This document shows, in pieces, positions 12,301-21,005 of a stretch of DNA of 64,000 nt. The translations under genes and the position numbers were made by a program. Below the pieces are notes generated by a model. It saw only the letters and a program-made list of their open reading frames with translations. It did not search any database and was not told the origin of the DNA. Position 1 is the first letter of the stretch, and each line of letters begins with the position of its first letter. Origin of the DNA: Limnomonas spitsbergensis (taxonomy: Eukaryota; Chlorophyta; Chlorophyceae; Chlamydomonadales); NCBI GenBank assembly GCA_037349105.1, contig JAYJMM010000041.1:3596001-3660000 (forward strand), given 5' to 3'.

Positions 12301-12430
12301 ATGCTGGGCCGAGGCGCCGGGCCAGCGGCCGTCGTTTGGGGAGGTGCTGGAGCGCCTGTCGAGGTTGAATGGCCTCACGCCCTCGGCGACTCGGCAGTGC
12401 CAGGCGGCTGCAGCAAGGGACCGGCGGTGA
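304..12430 (+). CDS. CTR1/EDR1-type Raf-like MAP kinase kinase kinase, 5' partial, 12 exons
   Basis: A serine/threonine kinase of the plant CTR1/EDR1 Raf-like family; in land plants these act in ethylene and stress signalling, but the algal role is unknown. Exons by splice consensus and phase: 304-578, 1582-3243, 3708-4671, 5797-5857, 6298-6354, 7384-7470, 8628-8766, 9561-9642, 10919-11005, 11341-11397, 11832-11901, 12218-12430. All junctions agree in phase and give 1,250 residues with a TGA stop. Exon 1 is the end of an EDR1 domain ([12 protein letters not shown], then VDLVHCPG). Exons 2-3 are a long low-complexity linker rich in Q, G, S, A and P. The kinase domain starts near residue 968: GVGSYGEV loop, VAIK lysine 1001, probable alpha-C Glu1019, HRDLKSPN from 1095, DFG from 1115, then GTPEWMAPE. 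All catalytic residues are present, so it looks active. The N-terminus lies upstream of the window. Exon edges are inferred without transcripts; the family call is very secure. Confidence 0.93.
682..1357. repeat. 26-bp minisatellite, 26 units, in kinase intron 1
   Basis: The array is 676 bases, which is 26 units of 26 bases with no net indel. Units differ by a few substitutions, mainly at the start (CATGCG, CTCCCG, CTCGCG, TTCCCG) and a CGCCTC variant. The first and last units share the CATGCACTA form. It lies inside intron 1 (579-1581). Its long translations are a by-product of a stop-poor repeat that cycles through the three frames every 78 bases. Confidence 0.95.
3327..3597. repeat. Short direct duplications in kinase intron 2
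   Basis: Two ~48-base copies start near 3327 and 3375 (CTGGAYCTTG, then CTGTGGG, then CTGAACCCT), with a weaker third near 3421. A separate ~26-base pair sits at about 3544-3597 (ATCARTGACTT, then AACTTGCCA). All are within intron 2 (3244-3707). No gene or RNA is seen there. Confidence 0.7.
4660..4920 (+). repeat. Copies of the exon 3 donor junction in intron 3
   Basis: The true donor is at 4672. The exon end plus donor region, including GGTGGGCAGGTGGC, recurs in altered form with GT at 4748 and 4829, and more weakly near 4890. The copies include TGATCTGGTAGG and TGATCTGGTGGG. Spacing is 76 and 81 bases. Confidence 0.75.
5510..5800 (+). repeat. Copies of the exon 4 acceptor region in intron 3
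   Basis: The real acceptor tract is CTCGTTTCCCCTGGTTTTGC followed by TATTCAG, ending at 5796. An earlier version, CTCGTTACCCTGGTTTCGC followed by GCTCAATATTCA, lies near 5516-5555. A further CCTGTTCAGG site is at about 5695. GAAACCCTGAACCC-type text repeats between them. Confidence 0.6.
6327..6433 (+). repeat. Copy of the exon 5 donor junction in intron 5
   Basis: Exon 5 ends with GAGGTGGCAATCAAGCGCTT and the donor at 6355. At 6388 the intron repeats GAGGTGGCAATTCAG, then reaches CAAACGCTTAGGTGA, a diverged copy of the exon end plus donor. The rest of intron 5, to 7383, shows no gene. Confidence 0.6.
7438..8210 (+). repeat. 96-bp tandem array and exon 6 donor-junction copies in intron 6
   Basis: Five to six units of exactly 96 bases start with CCTGGTACGCTGGCC at 7556, 7652, 7748, 7844, 7940 and 8036; a diverged one starts at 8189. 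Longer copies of the exon 6 end (real: CTGCGACACCCCAACATC, then CTGTTCCTG, donor at 7471) lie at about 7528 and 8160, reading ATGCGACATCCCAACCTC and ATGCGACACCCCCAAATC. The array therefore derives from the exon-intron border. Since 96 is a multiple of three, the reverse strand reads as a repeated 32-residue peptide; I do not regard it as a gene. Confidence 0.88.
8542..8660 (+). repeat. Decoy copy of the exon 7 acceptor and exon start
   Basis: The real exon 7 begins at 8628 after GTGCATGCAG and reads GGCGCGGTGATCCAGCCC, then AACCACCTGGCCAT. Sixty-eight bases upstream, from 8551, TGCATGCAGGGCGCAGTGG leads to CTAACCACCTGGCCATTCC. It keeps a consensus acceptor ending at 8559. The offset is not a multiple of three, so using it would shift the frame. 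Confidence 0.85.
9615..10035 (+). repeat. Degenerate copies of the exon 8 donor junction in intron 8
   Basis: Exon 8 ends CTGCTGGTGGACAAGGACTG with GT at 9643. Intron 8 then contains diverged copies near 9700-9725 (GGGGACTAGGTCTGGTGACA), 9785-9815 (GGCTATTGGACAAAGGCTGG), 9890-9917 (GGCTAGTGGACAAGG, then GGACTGGTGGG) and 10007-10035 (GGCTCTTGGACCAG, then GGGTGAGTGAG). CCCTRGACC-like spacers lie between them. The remaining intron, to 10690, has no recognised gene. Confidence 0.8.
10690..10918 (+). repeat. Expanded pyrimidine tract and acceptor array before exon 9
   Basis: A C/T-rich minisatellite of about 35-40 bases repeats GCCCCTTGCCCCATGCTCCC followed by TGCCTCAGCAGTCTATTTG. CAGCAG sites recur near 10720, 10758, 10796, 10828 and 10880, before the real acceptor CCCGCAG at 10918. 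Each unit looks like a polypyrimidine tract plus AG, that is, a candidate decoy 3' splice site. Confidence 0.85.
11640..11850 (+). repeat. Copies of the exon 11 acceptor junction in intron 10
   Basis: The real junction reads CACTGGTGTGCTGTACAG (ending 11831), then CTATGGCGTCATCCTGTATG. A copy at about 11721-11755 reads GGTGTGCCATGCAG, then CTCTCTGGTCATCCTT. A weaker one near 11660-11690 reads TACTGGTGTGTGTGTCACTC, then TTTGTATGC. The real and first copy acceptors are 97 bases apart. Confidence 0.7.
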
Positions 12431-14704
12431 TGTGAGCTAAGAAGGCGCATAAAGTACATACAAGGGGGAATGCAAATTGGGCAGGGCCTTGCCTGTCCGC
12501 TCGCCCGCCCACGTCCAGCGTTGCCTGTTCATTCCTGATTCACTGGTTCTCTCGGATGCCTTTGTTGCCGGCCTGTGAGGATTTTGAACGGCTGTGTGGG
12601 GCCGCTTCCGATTCTAGTAGTTGTGGTTCGTTTGTGTGGGGGGGGGAGAGGTGGTTTGTGTGTGTGGGGGGGGGTCTGTGTGGGGAGGGGGGGGGGGGGG
12701 CAATTCCTTAACTTGGCATGATTGAGATCGTGACTTGACCTCTACATGAATTGTGGTGTGGAAGAATGGGATAAACGCATCATTGTGTGTTTGTGCACAG
12801 ATAAATTGACGGACAGCAAGTAAAAACAAATTGTACAGGAGCTTTAGGATGCTGGTTCGGAATGCATATTTGAAGAGTCGCCGTTTGTGTTGCTCATGCT
12901 AGCAGGGGGTTAAGTAAAATCTAAAAACATGGTATGTCGGTGAATGAGTTCGATTTCCGGTATTTTGAATTTGAATCCTACAATCTGGGTAGAGGCTGGC
13001 TCTGACACCAATGCTCTCGTGTTCTTTTTGAGCATTGCTTGGTGGGTGGTGCCCGTGTGGTGAGTTCCAAAAGACTGGTGGACACCCTACCGGTAATTGG
13101 ACACCATGCAATATATTATGTCTGAGCTTGCTAACCGGGCATGCTATGATGGCCTTTGGTGCGCCTTCCAGATTTATCCACCCATCCATGGAATGTGCAC
13201 CAGAGATCACTGTCCCTACGTCCCACGTCATGCAGGGGTAGCCAACTTTGTTCAAGTGCGCACCAAACCCCCTTTCGCAAGCCGGTGGGTGGTGGCCTTG
13301 ACCGGCCTGAGGAGCAAGGCGTTCTTGCTGCAGTGGGGCACAATGGCCGTATGAAGCTGAATTGCAGCTTGAGCACGAGGGGGGGAGGGCAAAATACAAA
13401 AACCCATCCTCGAAAAGTACGGAGCTTGACGAGAGCTTTACATATCTGGTCTTTAAATGCTTTTTGGCCCAACGGTGACTGAGGTACAGAAAGCCAAACA
13501 ATGAGGATTTCGTAGATTTCATTTTGCAAATAACATCTCAGCCCCTGGAAAACTGCATGATAAGAAGATCTCACTGCATAGGGTAGGGCCAGGGCTTTCC
13601 AACGACCCTTTATGCATGGTCATCGTTAAGTACCCGGTCAACGCATGTCAAACTAGGAGGGGGGGGGGGCCAATTCCCTAAAAAAACGTTTGCTTTTTTT
13701 CTTGAAGCCGAGATACCCTCCTAAAAGTCCTTGGGTGCAACTCCCATGTCAAAAGGATGAGTTTTGGAGAATTACGGGGGATGGGGTCTCTATTTTTTTT
13801 CTGCCCCCCCTCGCTTTAGCACACAAAATAAACAATGAAAAAGCCTGAGAATCCGTCAGCGGCTGCTTTGCTCTGGCACTAACGGACTGATTTCGGGTTG
13901 AACGAAATCACCCATTTACTCGATGGAGGCACAAACTTGTACAGGGATCAATAGGATTGTAATATAATGGTTAGCTTGTGTTCGACAAGAAATGGAGATC
14001 CACCAATGAAGGACGATGGCTGCATTGGCTCATTCAGGCCCTTCCACTCCCTTCTCTCATGCCTCTACGCCAGACATGCCTTGGCCAATCCAACTTAAGG
14101 AATAAGGGAATGAAACAGATTCACGCCAGCAGCCGTCAGGGCCAATGCAGGGCCTGCTGGCAAAGCAAATGATTCTTGTGAGATCTCATCATACAGCCTA
14201 TGCTTGACGAATCCAGCTCTCAACTATTGAAACTCAACTGGCAGAATGAACCACTCAACGGAGGTCAGATAGACCAGATAAGAGAGTTCAGCAATGTCAT
14301 TCATTTCACCATTGAAACACCCAGGCCATGCACTTGCTGGGAGCAGCTGATAGACGGACGGAAAAGTGTGAAGATGCAGCACCGGTAGTTTGTCCCTGGA
14401 TTGACCGAAACAGCAGTGCCAATTTGCTACCTGCACTTTTGAAAGTACCGATAAAAAAAATGAAAACCTCCACACCTGGGACCTGGGCCACACGTTCAAA
14501 GGGCATGTCCCTTGAGCCACAGCTTTTACCATGCCCATTCACGGTGCGCTCAGGTCCAAGCCATGCATTGCCGCTCATGCCAATGCGTCCTCCTCCAGTA
14601 CCTGGTCCTATCAGGCAGCACAGGCCAGCCTTCCTGCCCATGAACAGGCTTGGGCATGAAAACTCTGCAAAATCCAAACCATTTCAAGTTCGCTCAGCTC
14701 AAGG
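12431..14704. other. Intergenic region between convergent genes
   Basis: No coding region is supported here. It must hold the 3' untranslated regions of the plus-strand kinase and the minus-strand ATPase gene, but I cannot place either end. It contains two long G tracts. Short open stretches between 12899 and 13574 on both strands show no recognised family or domain. Confidence 0.6.
12634..12700 (+). other. G-rich tract, candidate G-quadruplex, downstream of the kinase stop
   Basis: Several runs of eight or more G alternate with GTGTGT, and the last run is about 14 G. It starts about 200 bases after the kinase stop and is probably in its 3' flank or UTR. A second G tract at about 13657-13669 is followed by the same sort of text: CAATTCCTTA after the first, CCAATTCCCTA after the second. 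Confidence 0.6.
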
Positions 14705-14730
14705 TCATGCATTGCCGCTGAGGTCCAGCA
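14545..14730 (-). repeat. Partial copy of the ATPase 3' coding end
   Basis: The stop-codon region of the ATPase gene (plus-strand text AAGGTCATGCATTGCCGCTG, about 14701-14720) is repeated about 140 bases further along the transcript as AAGCCATGCATTGCCGCTCA (about 14558-14577). The shared text runs about 30 bases with a few changes. The copy lies past the stop, so it has no coding role. Confidence 0.55.
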
Positions 14731-17700
14731 CAAACGGTTCCTCTTCAATTGGGTCTGGCTTAATGATGAAGCTAGCGCCTAGCCGGAGCGCCTCATCGTG
14801 CCATTCACCCATGACCACTTTGCGGAGAATTTGGTGCACCCTCTTCTCAAGCGCACGTGCACCTTGCTCGGGATGGTAATGCTCCTCCGCAAGCTTCTGA
14901 CATACCTTGCCCTCATCCTGAAAGGCAATCACATGTAAATCCAGGCACTTCTATCATTATATGCCAAGATGCAATCGAATACAAGGGCACTCACATGCAC
15001 GACGCACGTGCCCCGTACACACTTCAGAAGCCCATTGGGCTTTGTGGGCATCACAGTTTGTACCAGAGATCCCCTAGCTTGCACCCAAGAAATGCAGCTC
15101 TGTCGCTGCTGATGTATAACATGCCAATACCGGTATTTGAAATATCTGTTCAAGTTATGGGTATTAGCTTGCATCTGAATTACTCTGATTAAGATACTGC
15201 CAGTTGAGGCTTTTGCTCACCATGACCTGCATCGTCAGGCCGCCCATCGTGTGCTCTGGTGGCGGTTTCCTGATGTCCCTTTTGAAGCGTGACAGCGCTT
15301 GGCTAACCACCACCCTCTGCTCTCGTACATCGAAGGGGATGAATGGGATGATTGAGTGGACACGGGACGACATGGAGGCCTGCAGTGGGGTGGGGGTCGC
15401 GTAAAAACGGCGCATTGGCTCAAGAGATCGTTTGTTTTCCATAGGCGGCCATGAGATGCATAGGGGCTGCAACAGTGCGAACAGACCAAAAACAAGATGT
15501 TTTTTTAAGCAACAGAAGGGGTCAACTCCTATGCATCTAATAAGCGAAGAAGCGCACCCCGAAATGACGCTTCACCCCATCTTGCAGCTCTTTCAGCAGT
15601 GGCTTGACAGTCTTTTGCAACGTGGACACGCCCATGTGGCGCGTGTGCTGGATACTGGTGCCGGACCTCTGGACATGCTCCATGATGATGGGGTCACAAG
15701 CGTTCGTGGTCAGCACAAAGATTGTCTTGCTGCAGTCGATCTTCCTCACGATGCCTGAGCGCTGATCCAGTGCCTCGCCTGCAATCCAAAGCAAAGCACA
15801 CAGGTTCTCAGGATTCAATTTTTTTATTAGGCCTGAAAGCTGATCCAGTGGCTCGTCTGCAATCGAAAGCATGGCACACAGATTCTCAGGATCCATATGT
15901 CTCTTGAAGCCTTACCGCTGATCCAGTGCCTTGCCTGCAATCTTAAGCAATACATACAAGATCCCAGGATTCATATGTTTGAAAGACCTGAACGTTGATC
16001 CAGTTGAGTGCCTTGCCTGCAATCCAAAGCAATGCACACAAATCCTCAGGATTTTAACTTCTCCTTAGGTAGGCATGAACGCTTATCCAGTGCTTCACCT
16101 GCAATCTGAAGTAACGAACAGGTCAAGATGTAACTTCTATGTTTGCCTGAACGTTGACCCAGTGCCTCACTGGCAATTTCAAGCAAGGCAAAGATACTCA
16201 GGATTCAAATTTCTCATGAGGCCTGAATGCTGATATTTTGCCTGTCCTGTATATCTTCCTGCTGGGCAAGGCAATGATTCTCAGGGCTCAATCGTCTGCA
16301 TGAAGGCTGGCCCTGATCCAGTGCCTTGCTTGCAATCTAAAGGAAAGCACATGTATTCTGAGTGAAGGTCGTACGCTGATACAGCGCCCCACCTGCAATC
16401 CAAAGCAAGGCACTGATTCTTAGGATTTTATCTTGGAGTGGCAGTCAATGCAGCAGTCACTTATCAAATGGCTGATCACATGTTTCTGCTTCTATCATCA
16501 CCATTCGATTAATGATATGTCTCACACTCTCACTCCTGTTCCAATGAATCCGTCCCTTCATCATCTATCTCTAGTTGGACAGATAGTTACCCTTAAAACA
16601 CCTCACCATCGTTGAAGACCCGGAGTAACCCGTCTCGGACTTCTGGCCTAGTCTTCTCAAATTCGTCCAGGATCACCACACTGCGCTTGCCGTTGTGGCA
16701 AGACAGGAAATTGATCAGCTCCGATCCAGACTCGGAGCCGTGGAAGGGTGCCTTGCATCCAAACATGTCGTGGACGTGCTGCACCTTGGTGCAATCGATG
16801 AACTGCATGGGGGCTCGGACCAGCTTACCCATTTGCTCGGCCAAGTAGGTCTTCCCATGACCAGATGGGCCTGTCGTGAGATGCATACAAGGAATGCAGG
16901 GGTGGGTGTAAGCACTTGGTTTGCCAGCGACTGTCTGAAGGTGGGCGGGACGAGATTTTAAACTAATAAATATGAAGATCCAGGGGATTCCCCTGACGAA
17001 GATTCATGACCCACCGTACATACATGACCAGTCCATGAAACCAAATATTCTTTGGCACAAAAACGCATCCCTCAGTCATCATCTATGCAGGATTCAAACA
17101 GTTGGGAGGTTTTCGTTATCTGATGGAAGTTCATGTACACAAATCGTGCACACTGTTACAGGATGCGCTTAGGCGATCGAGTAATTTTCATGCACGATCG
17201 AGTACTGCTCTTTATTTGCATGATCAACCACAACAACACTCCTCACTGTTAGCACCCCCCTGGTTAGCACTGACAAGTCTGAAGCTGACCAGAAGCTGCA
17301 ATGAGCACATCCAATTTGAGCAGCTCATGAGGGGCCGGAAGGACGTACCCTCAAGCTACCACAACAATAATGTATAAGCATGTGGAAACAAGCAAAACAA
17401 TCTCACACTCACTGTCTCACCCATATCCACCATTTTGCCCTTCCTCTCTTACCAGCGAACAGCATGACAAGCGGGTTCTTGTCTGAGCTATCGAAGCCGT
17501 AGTGCGTGCTTATCCCTTGCAGAATGAGTGCTGATGCCGATTCCTGACCGACCAGCATCAGACGTAGTGCTGGTAGGCGCTTAAGATCCAGGCCGCGCAG
17601 GGCATCTAGCAGGGTCTGAGTCAGTTTTGGGAGTCGCACTGCCTCCTGGAGCCAGTACACTACCGCCGTGCTCATGCAGTCACGCAGGCGGCTAATCATG

Positions 17701-18588
17701 GCTGGGCAGCTGCACCATCGTGCATTGCTGACAAAGGAGAAATTATCCCCTATCGGCTCCTTTCCCGCAAAGAGCTGCTCAGGGATGCAGTAGGGATCAG
17801 CTCCGAAGCTCAAGAGAAGCTGGACCAGCCGGTCATCTTCACTGAGGATGGCAATCGCCAGCATCGGAAAGCCCAGGCTGCAGGTTGATCTGGCTCGGCA
17901 GGCATCATGGTCCAGCAGAAGCTGCACTGCTTTTATGCTCCCGCACACAATCGCGAATGCCATTGGCGGGTACCCAGACTTGCCAGGCATGTTCACAAGC
18001 GCAGATGTGTTACCCGTTTTGATCGTGCAAGAGTCCAGGACCCTTGCCAACTGTGCACAGCGCTCAGCATCTGGCACATTCAGCGAGAGGCACCGGCTCA
18101 TTTGATCCTGGGGTGTCAAGCTTGATTCTGGCACGCTGATCAGGTGGCTCATGCTCTGTTTAATGGTTTCAAAACATTGGAGGAAAGCGTCCCTTGTAAC
18201 CAATGCTGCTGTTTCAAGCAGATGCCCGGCTTGAGGAGTGGGATCTTGCCCATTATTGTAATCCATTTTTAATCTTGATTCCTGTGTTCGTGAGGTGCAG
18301 GGAGGTGAGCCAAAGGGTGACCATGTGAGAGGTAAGAATTCAAAAACCAAGCAGACCCATTCTGCACCCTATTCTCAGCCCTGGCATATGTGTATGTATG
18401 CCTCATGTCTCAGTAGCTTATTATTCCCTTAAGCCAATTCACTCTCCTCCCCAAGGGGAGGTCCCCCCTGGCTGTACCTGGGTGTTGTCGTCTTGTACAT
18501 CTGAAGGGGGTGAGGAACCCGTGCCGATGACAGGTTCCCAGCCGAACCGTGCCTGATTAATGACTTTGCGTACTCTCTTCGATGGCAT
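14705..18588 (-). CDS. Ankyrin-repeat AAA+ ATPase, ClpB/SKD3-like, six exons
   Basis: A predicted protein disaggregase or unfoldase with N-terminal ankyrin repeats and one ClpB-D2-type AAA+ module. Exons in transcript order: 18588-18478, 18281-17453, 16870-16607, 15754-15558, 15379-15221, 14917-14705. All are GT-AG and phase-consistent, giving 590 residues. The start is the ATG opening a 37-codon exon, MPSKRVRKVINQ; its basic N-terminus could be an organelle presequence. Ankyrin-like repeats lie at about residues 139-204 (AVQLLLDHDA, LVQLLLSFGADP). Walker A is GPSGHGKT (314-321), Walker B VVILDEFEK (D382, E383), sensor 1 LTTN (N419), probable arginine finger R473 in SSRVHSIIPF, and sensor 2 GAR (R541). 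The layout matches animal SKD3/CLPB and fungal ankyrin-AAA proteins. All ATPase motifs are intact. The exact start and any upstream exon are uncertain. Confidence 0.88.
15754..16430 (-). repeat. ~77-bp tandem array of acceptor-region copies in ATPase intron 3
   Basis: Eight to nine degenerate units begin with plus-strand GATCCAGTG-like text near 15764, 15842, 15920, 15997, 16084, 16156, 16232, 16315 and 16378. Each carries CCTGCAATCYAAAGCAA. On the gene strand the unit ends in sites such as GCTTTCAGGC, ACGTTCAGGC and GCATTCAGGC, which resemble the real acceptor GCGCTCAGGC (exon begins 15754). The array is thus a chain of acceptor copies. Confidence 0.85.
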
Positions 18589-19342
18589 CCGCCTGTCTGA
18601 CAAGGTGAGAGGATAAAATATTCAGCATCATTGCATGCTCGACAGTTCGTGAAAATAGCTCCTTGAAAAATGCGCCTACATGCATATCATACCTTTATAC
18701 CTTGCTTGATATATACGGTACGCACCTGAGAACTTGATGTTGTAGCTCGTTAGCGTCGTCGAGAGGAACTGACACCTCGATTGTGAGGGGAGGTTTGCCT
18801 TTGTCCTAGATCGAGACTGTGGTGGTGTACTTGATAGCTTTCAGAAATTTCTGATGGAAGCAGTGAAAAGCTTCCCTAATAAGAATCATGGTTGTCGTTG
18901 ACATTATTAGATAACATGGTGAGGTGCTCTAGTTTGATGGTTCATAGACAGGTAGATCCCATTCCCTTCATGTTGGGTCCACACCTACATAGATACTGAT
19001 GAAATCCGAGCCCGTAGCTGACAATCAGTCTAAGCCCCACACACTTAACCGAGGAAATAAAGAGGCCAAAAGGTCAAGAACAGTTGTTCTGTTAGTGCAC
19101 ACCAGACTACCTGTGGAAGATCTCCGGGAGTACTAGTAGTCTGGCATGGGCAGCCCCAGATCTCTGGGCCCATGAGGACTACTAAGCAAACCTTAGCCTG
19201 CCAGTAGGGTAGTGCGCCTGGTAGTGCCTGCTGCACCGTCACGACTGAAGCCCGACGAAGAGTAAATATGGCGATACAGAGGAGGCGGGGGAGGCAACAA
19301 CAAAAATGTGCCTTCCTAAAAGGACAGCATGCACGTCCACTA

Positions 19343-20535
19343 TGACGTTTCACCTCCGGGCCCTGCTCAATAGGCTCAGCCGGGCGTTTAACAGTCTTGT
19401 TGGAAGAACAGGTTATAGCATGGAAAGAGGGAGACATACTTGTAAGAAAGTAACGGGAGAAGGAAGTTTTTGGACAAACAAAAGGACCAATAGGAAAGGA
19501 CGCGTCCACATGCTCTTATCTTAGTGGGAAATGTGGTCAACTCTATCTAGCCGAGGGCGGCAAGACAACCTTAGGCTTCCGTACGGAAGCCTTAGGTTTT
19601 CTTGCCGCCCTCGGCTAGAGTTGACCACATTTCCCACTAAGACTAGAGCATCCCACCCATGTCTGCTCCAGTTCAATGGATGCATATCAAAAGCTGAAAT
19701 ACATGCCGCTTGAACCGGTGCATTCAAATTGTTCACGACAAATCTGAGGTATGACGGAAAAACCAGTCGGTAGAAAAAAGAGGGGCAACAGGGCATGCTA
19801 GAAACTTAAGACAGCTCTGTCAATTTGCCATGCTTTGGCTACAATTCATCTACATCAGGGCCTATGGTCGTCAGGTGGAAATTGGGATTACAGGTGTGTA
19901 ACTTGTAATCAGAGGGAAATGGAAGTGGCGATGCCGCAGCAGCAAGCCCGGCTGCTCATTCGAAAGCCGGCCGCAGGCCAGTCCAGGTTCGGTCCTAACG
20001 GTATTGGTGATATGATGGCCACCTCGCCGGTCCCCCCAAATGATGTAGAACACGCAAAAATAAAGACTTTACAAACTTCACATTAGGCCGGTAGGTTCGA
20101 AGTGGAGGGAGGCGTTCACGCAAATTTTATTTTCAGCGAATTATTCAGAGAAGAGTTGGATGCTTATTTTTTGAAAGGAAGAGGAATGAGCAATGCACTG
20201 CCGGGCTCATGCGCTCTTACCCTCAAGCAAAGAAGTTTGTTGGGATCCCCAGGGAAGCGATTGGGAAGCGCGTAAGCCAACGCAATAGCGGGAACCCAAT
20301 TATTTCCTTGTCCAACAATGCAAATCAATCCTACGAATCTACCATGCGGTGTAAATTTACGTCATCCCACATCTCTACCTTTGGCCGAGGGAGCAAGCTT
20401 GGACGCCTGGTGTAGCAATGGGACTCAATCCTACTCCACAGGGCTGTGGTTGTGTCAATGACATTACACCTCTGGGCCCTGCTCAAAAGGCTCGGCCGCG
20501 TAGGCGCCCAACTGTCCCGTTGGAAGAAAAGTAAC
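19343..20535. repeat. Diverged direct repeat pair of about 75 bases
   Basis: Text at 19343-19415 (CACCTCCGGGCCCTGCTCAA, then GTTGGAAGAACAG) recurs at 20459-20535 (CACCTCTGGGCCCTGCTCAA, then GTTGGAAGAAAAG). The copies are about 1.1 kb apart. They may be traces of a dispersed element, but nothing between them identifies it. Confidence 0.6.
19510..19651. repeat. 142-base near-perfect inverted repeat
   Basis: The left arm begins ATGCTCTTATCTTAGTGGG and the right arm ends CCCACTAAGACTAGAGCAT. The centre is CTTCCGTACGGAAG, with no loop. In the inner ~60-base arms there are two mismatches (in AAGACAACCTTAGG against AAGAAAACCTAAGG) and a four-base bulge (CTCTATCTAG against CTCTAG). It could be a foldback or MITE-like element, a small-RNA precursor, or a snap-back artefact. 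No transposase or clear target duplication is seen. Confidence 0.85.
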
Positions 20536-21005
20536 TGACGGTAAGAGGTTGTGAATTGTGATTGTGTGTTGCTTGCTTGCCCAGGGGGGTCACTGATTTT
20601 GCGGCAGCCTACTAGTACGTACTGCGCCTGATTTTAGCTTACGACGGATGCTTGCTGCGTGCTGGTGCACACCACGAGCCGCACCAGAATTATGGAGTGT
20701 GTTTGTGCGCGCATTAACAGCTTCGACTCCGCGCCACCATCACGGCCGAAGAGAGAGAACGTCGCAGCCAACAGCGGCGTGAGACATGTTACTGCCAACA
20801 TTGATGGGCAAGGGGCCATGGCGAGCAAGGGGAGGACGTGGTGCATGCTTCAATGCTTGCTTCCAATGCCCTAAAGAAAGATAGAAAGCTACGCCCTATT
20901 AGGGCGTGGAGGTTAACGAAACAACGCAGCTTGGGGCCGTAGCCACATCCGCGCCGTTACCATGAGGCAAAAAAAGAAAGAAGCAACTTCCTCGCGGTGG
21001 TTTTC

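Larger units (their letters stand above)
18589..20990. other. Intergenic region with inverted repeats
   Basis: No gene is supported here. It holds the presumed promoter and 5' leader of the ATPase gene (minus strand, from 18589 up), a long hairpin at 19510-19651, a diverged 75-base direct repeat pair, and two small palindromes: CCAGACTAC paired with GTAGTCTGG (about 19107-19143), and ACGCCCTA/TAGGGCGT at 20891-20907. No promoter element can be assigned. Confidence 0.6.

Noticed and set aside
12899..13574. Possible gene on either strand between the two main genes
   Set aside because: Open frames are short, overlap on both strands and show no domain, splice support or compositional signal like the real exons.
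18266..18350. Start of the ATPase protein at 18350
   Set aside because: A consensus acceptor before 18281 and a phase-matched upstream exon with its own ATG at 18588 explain the region better; the Met at 18266 stays a possible alternative start.
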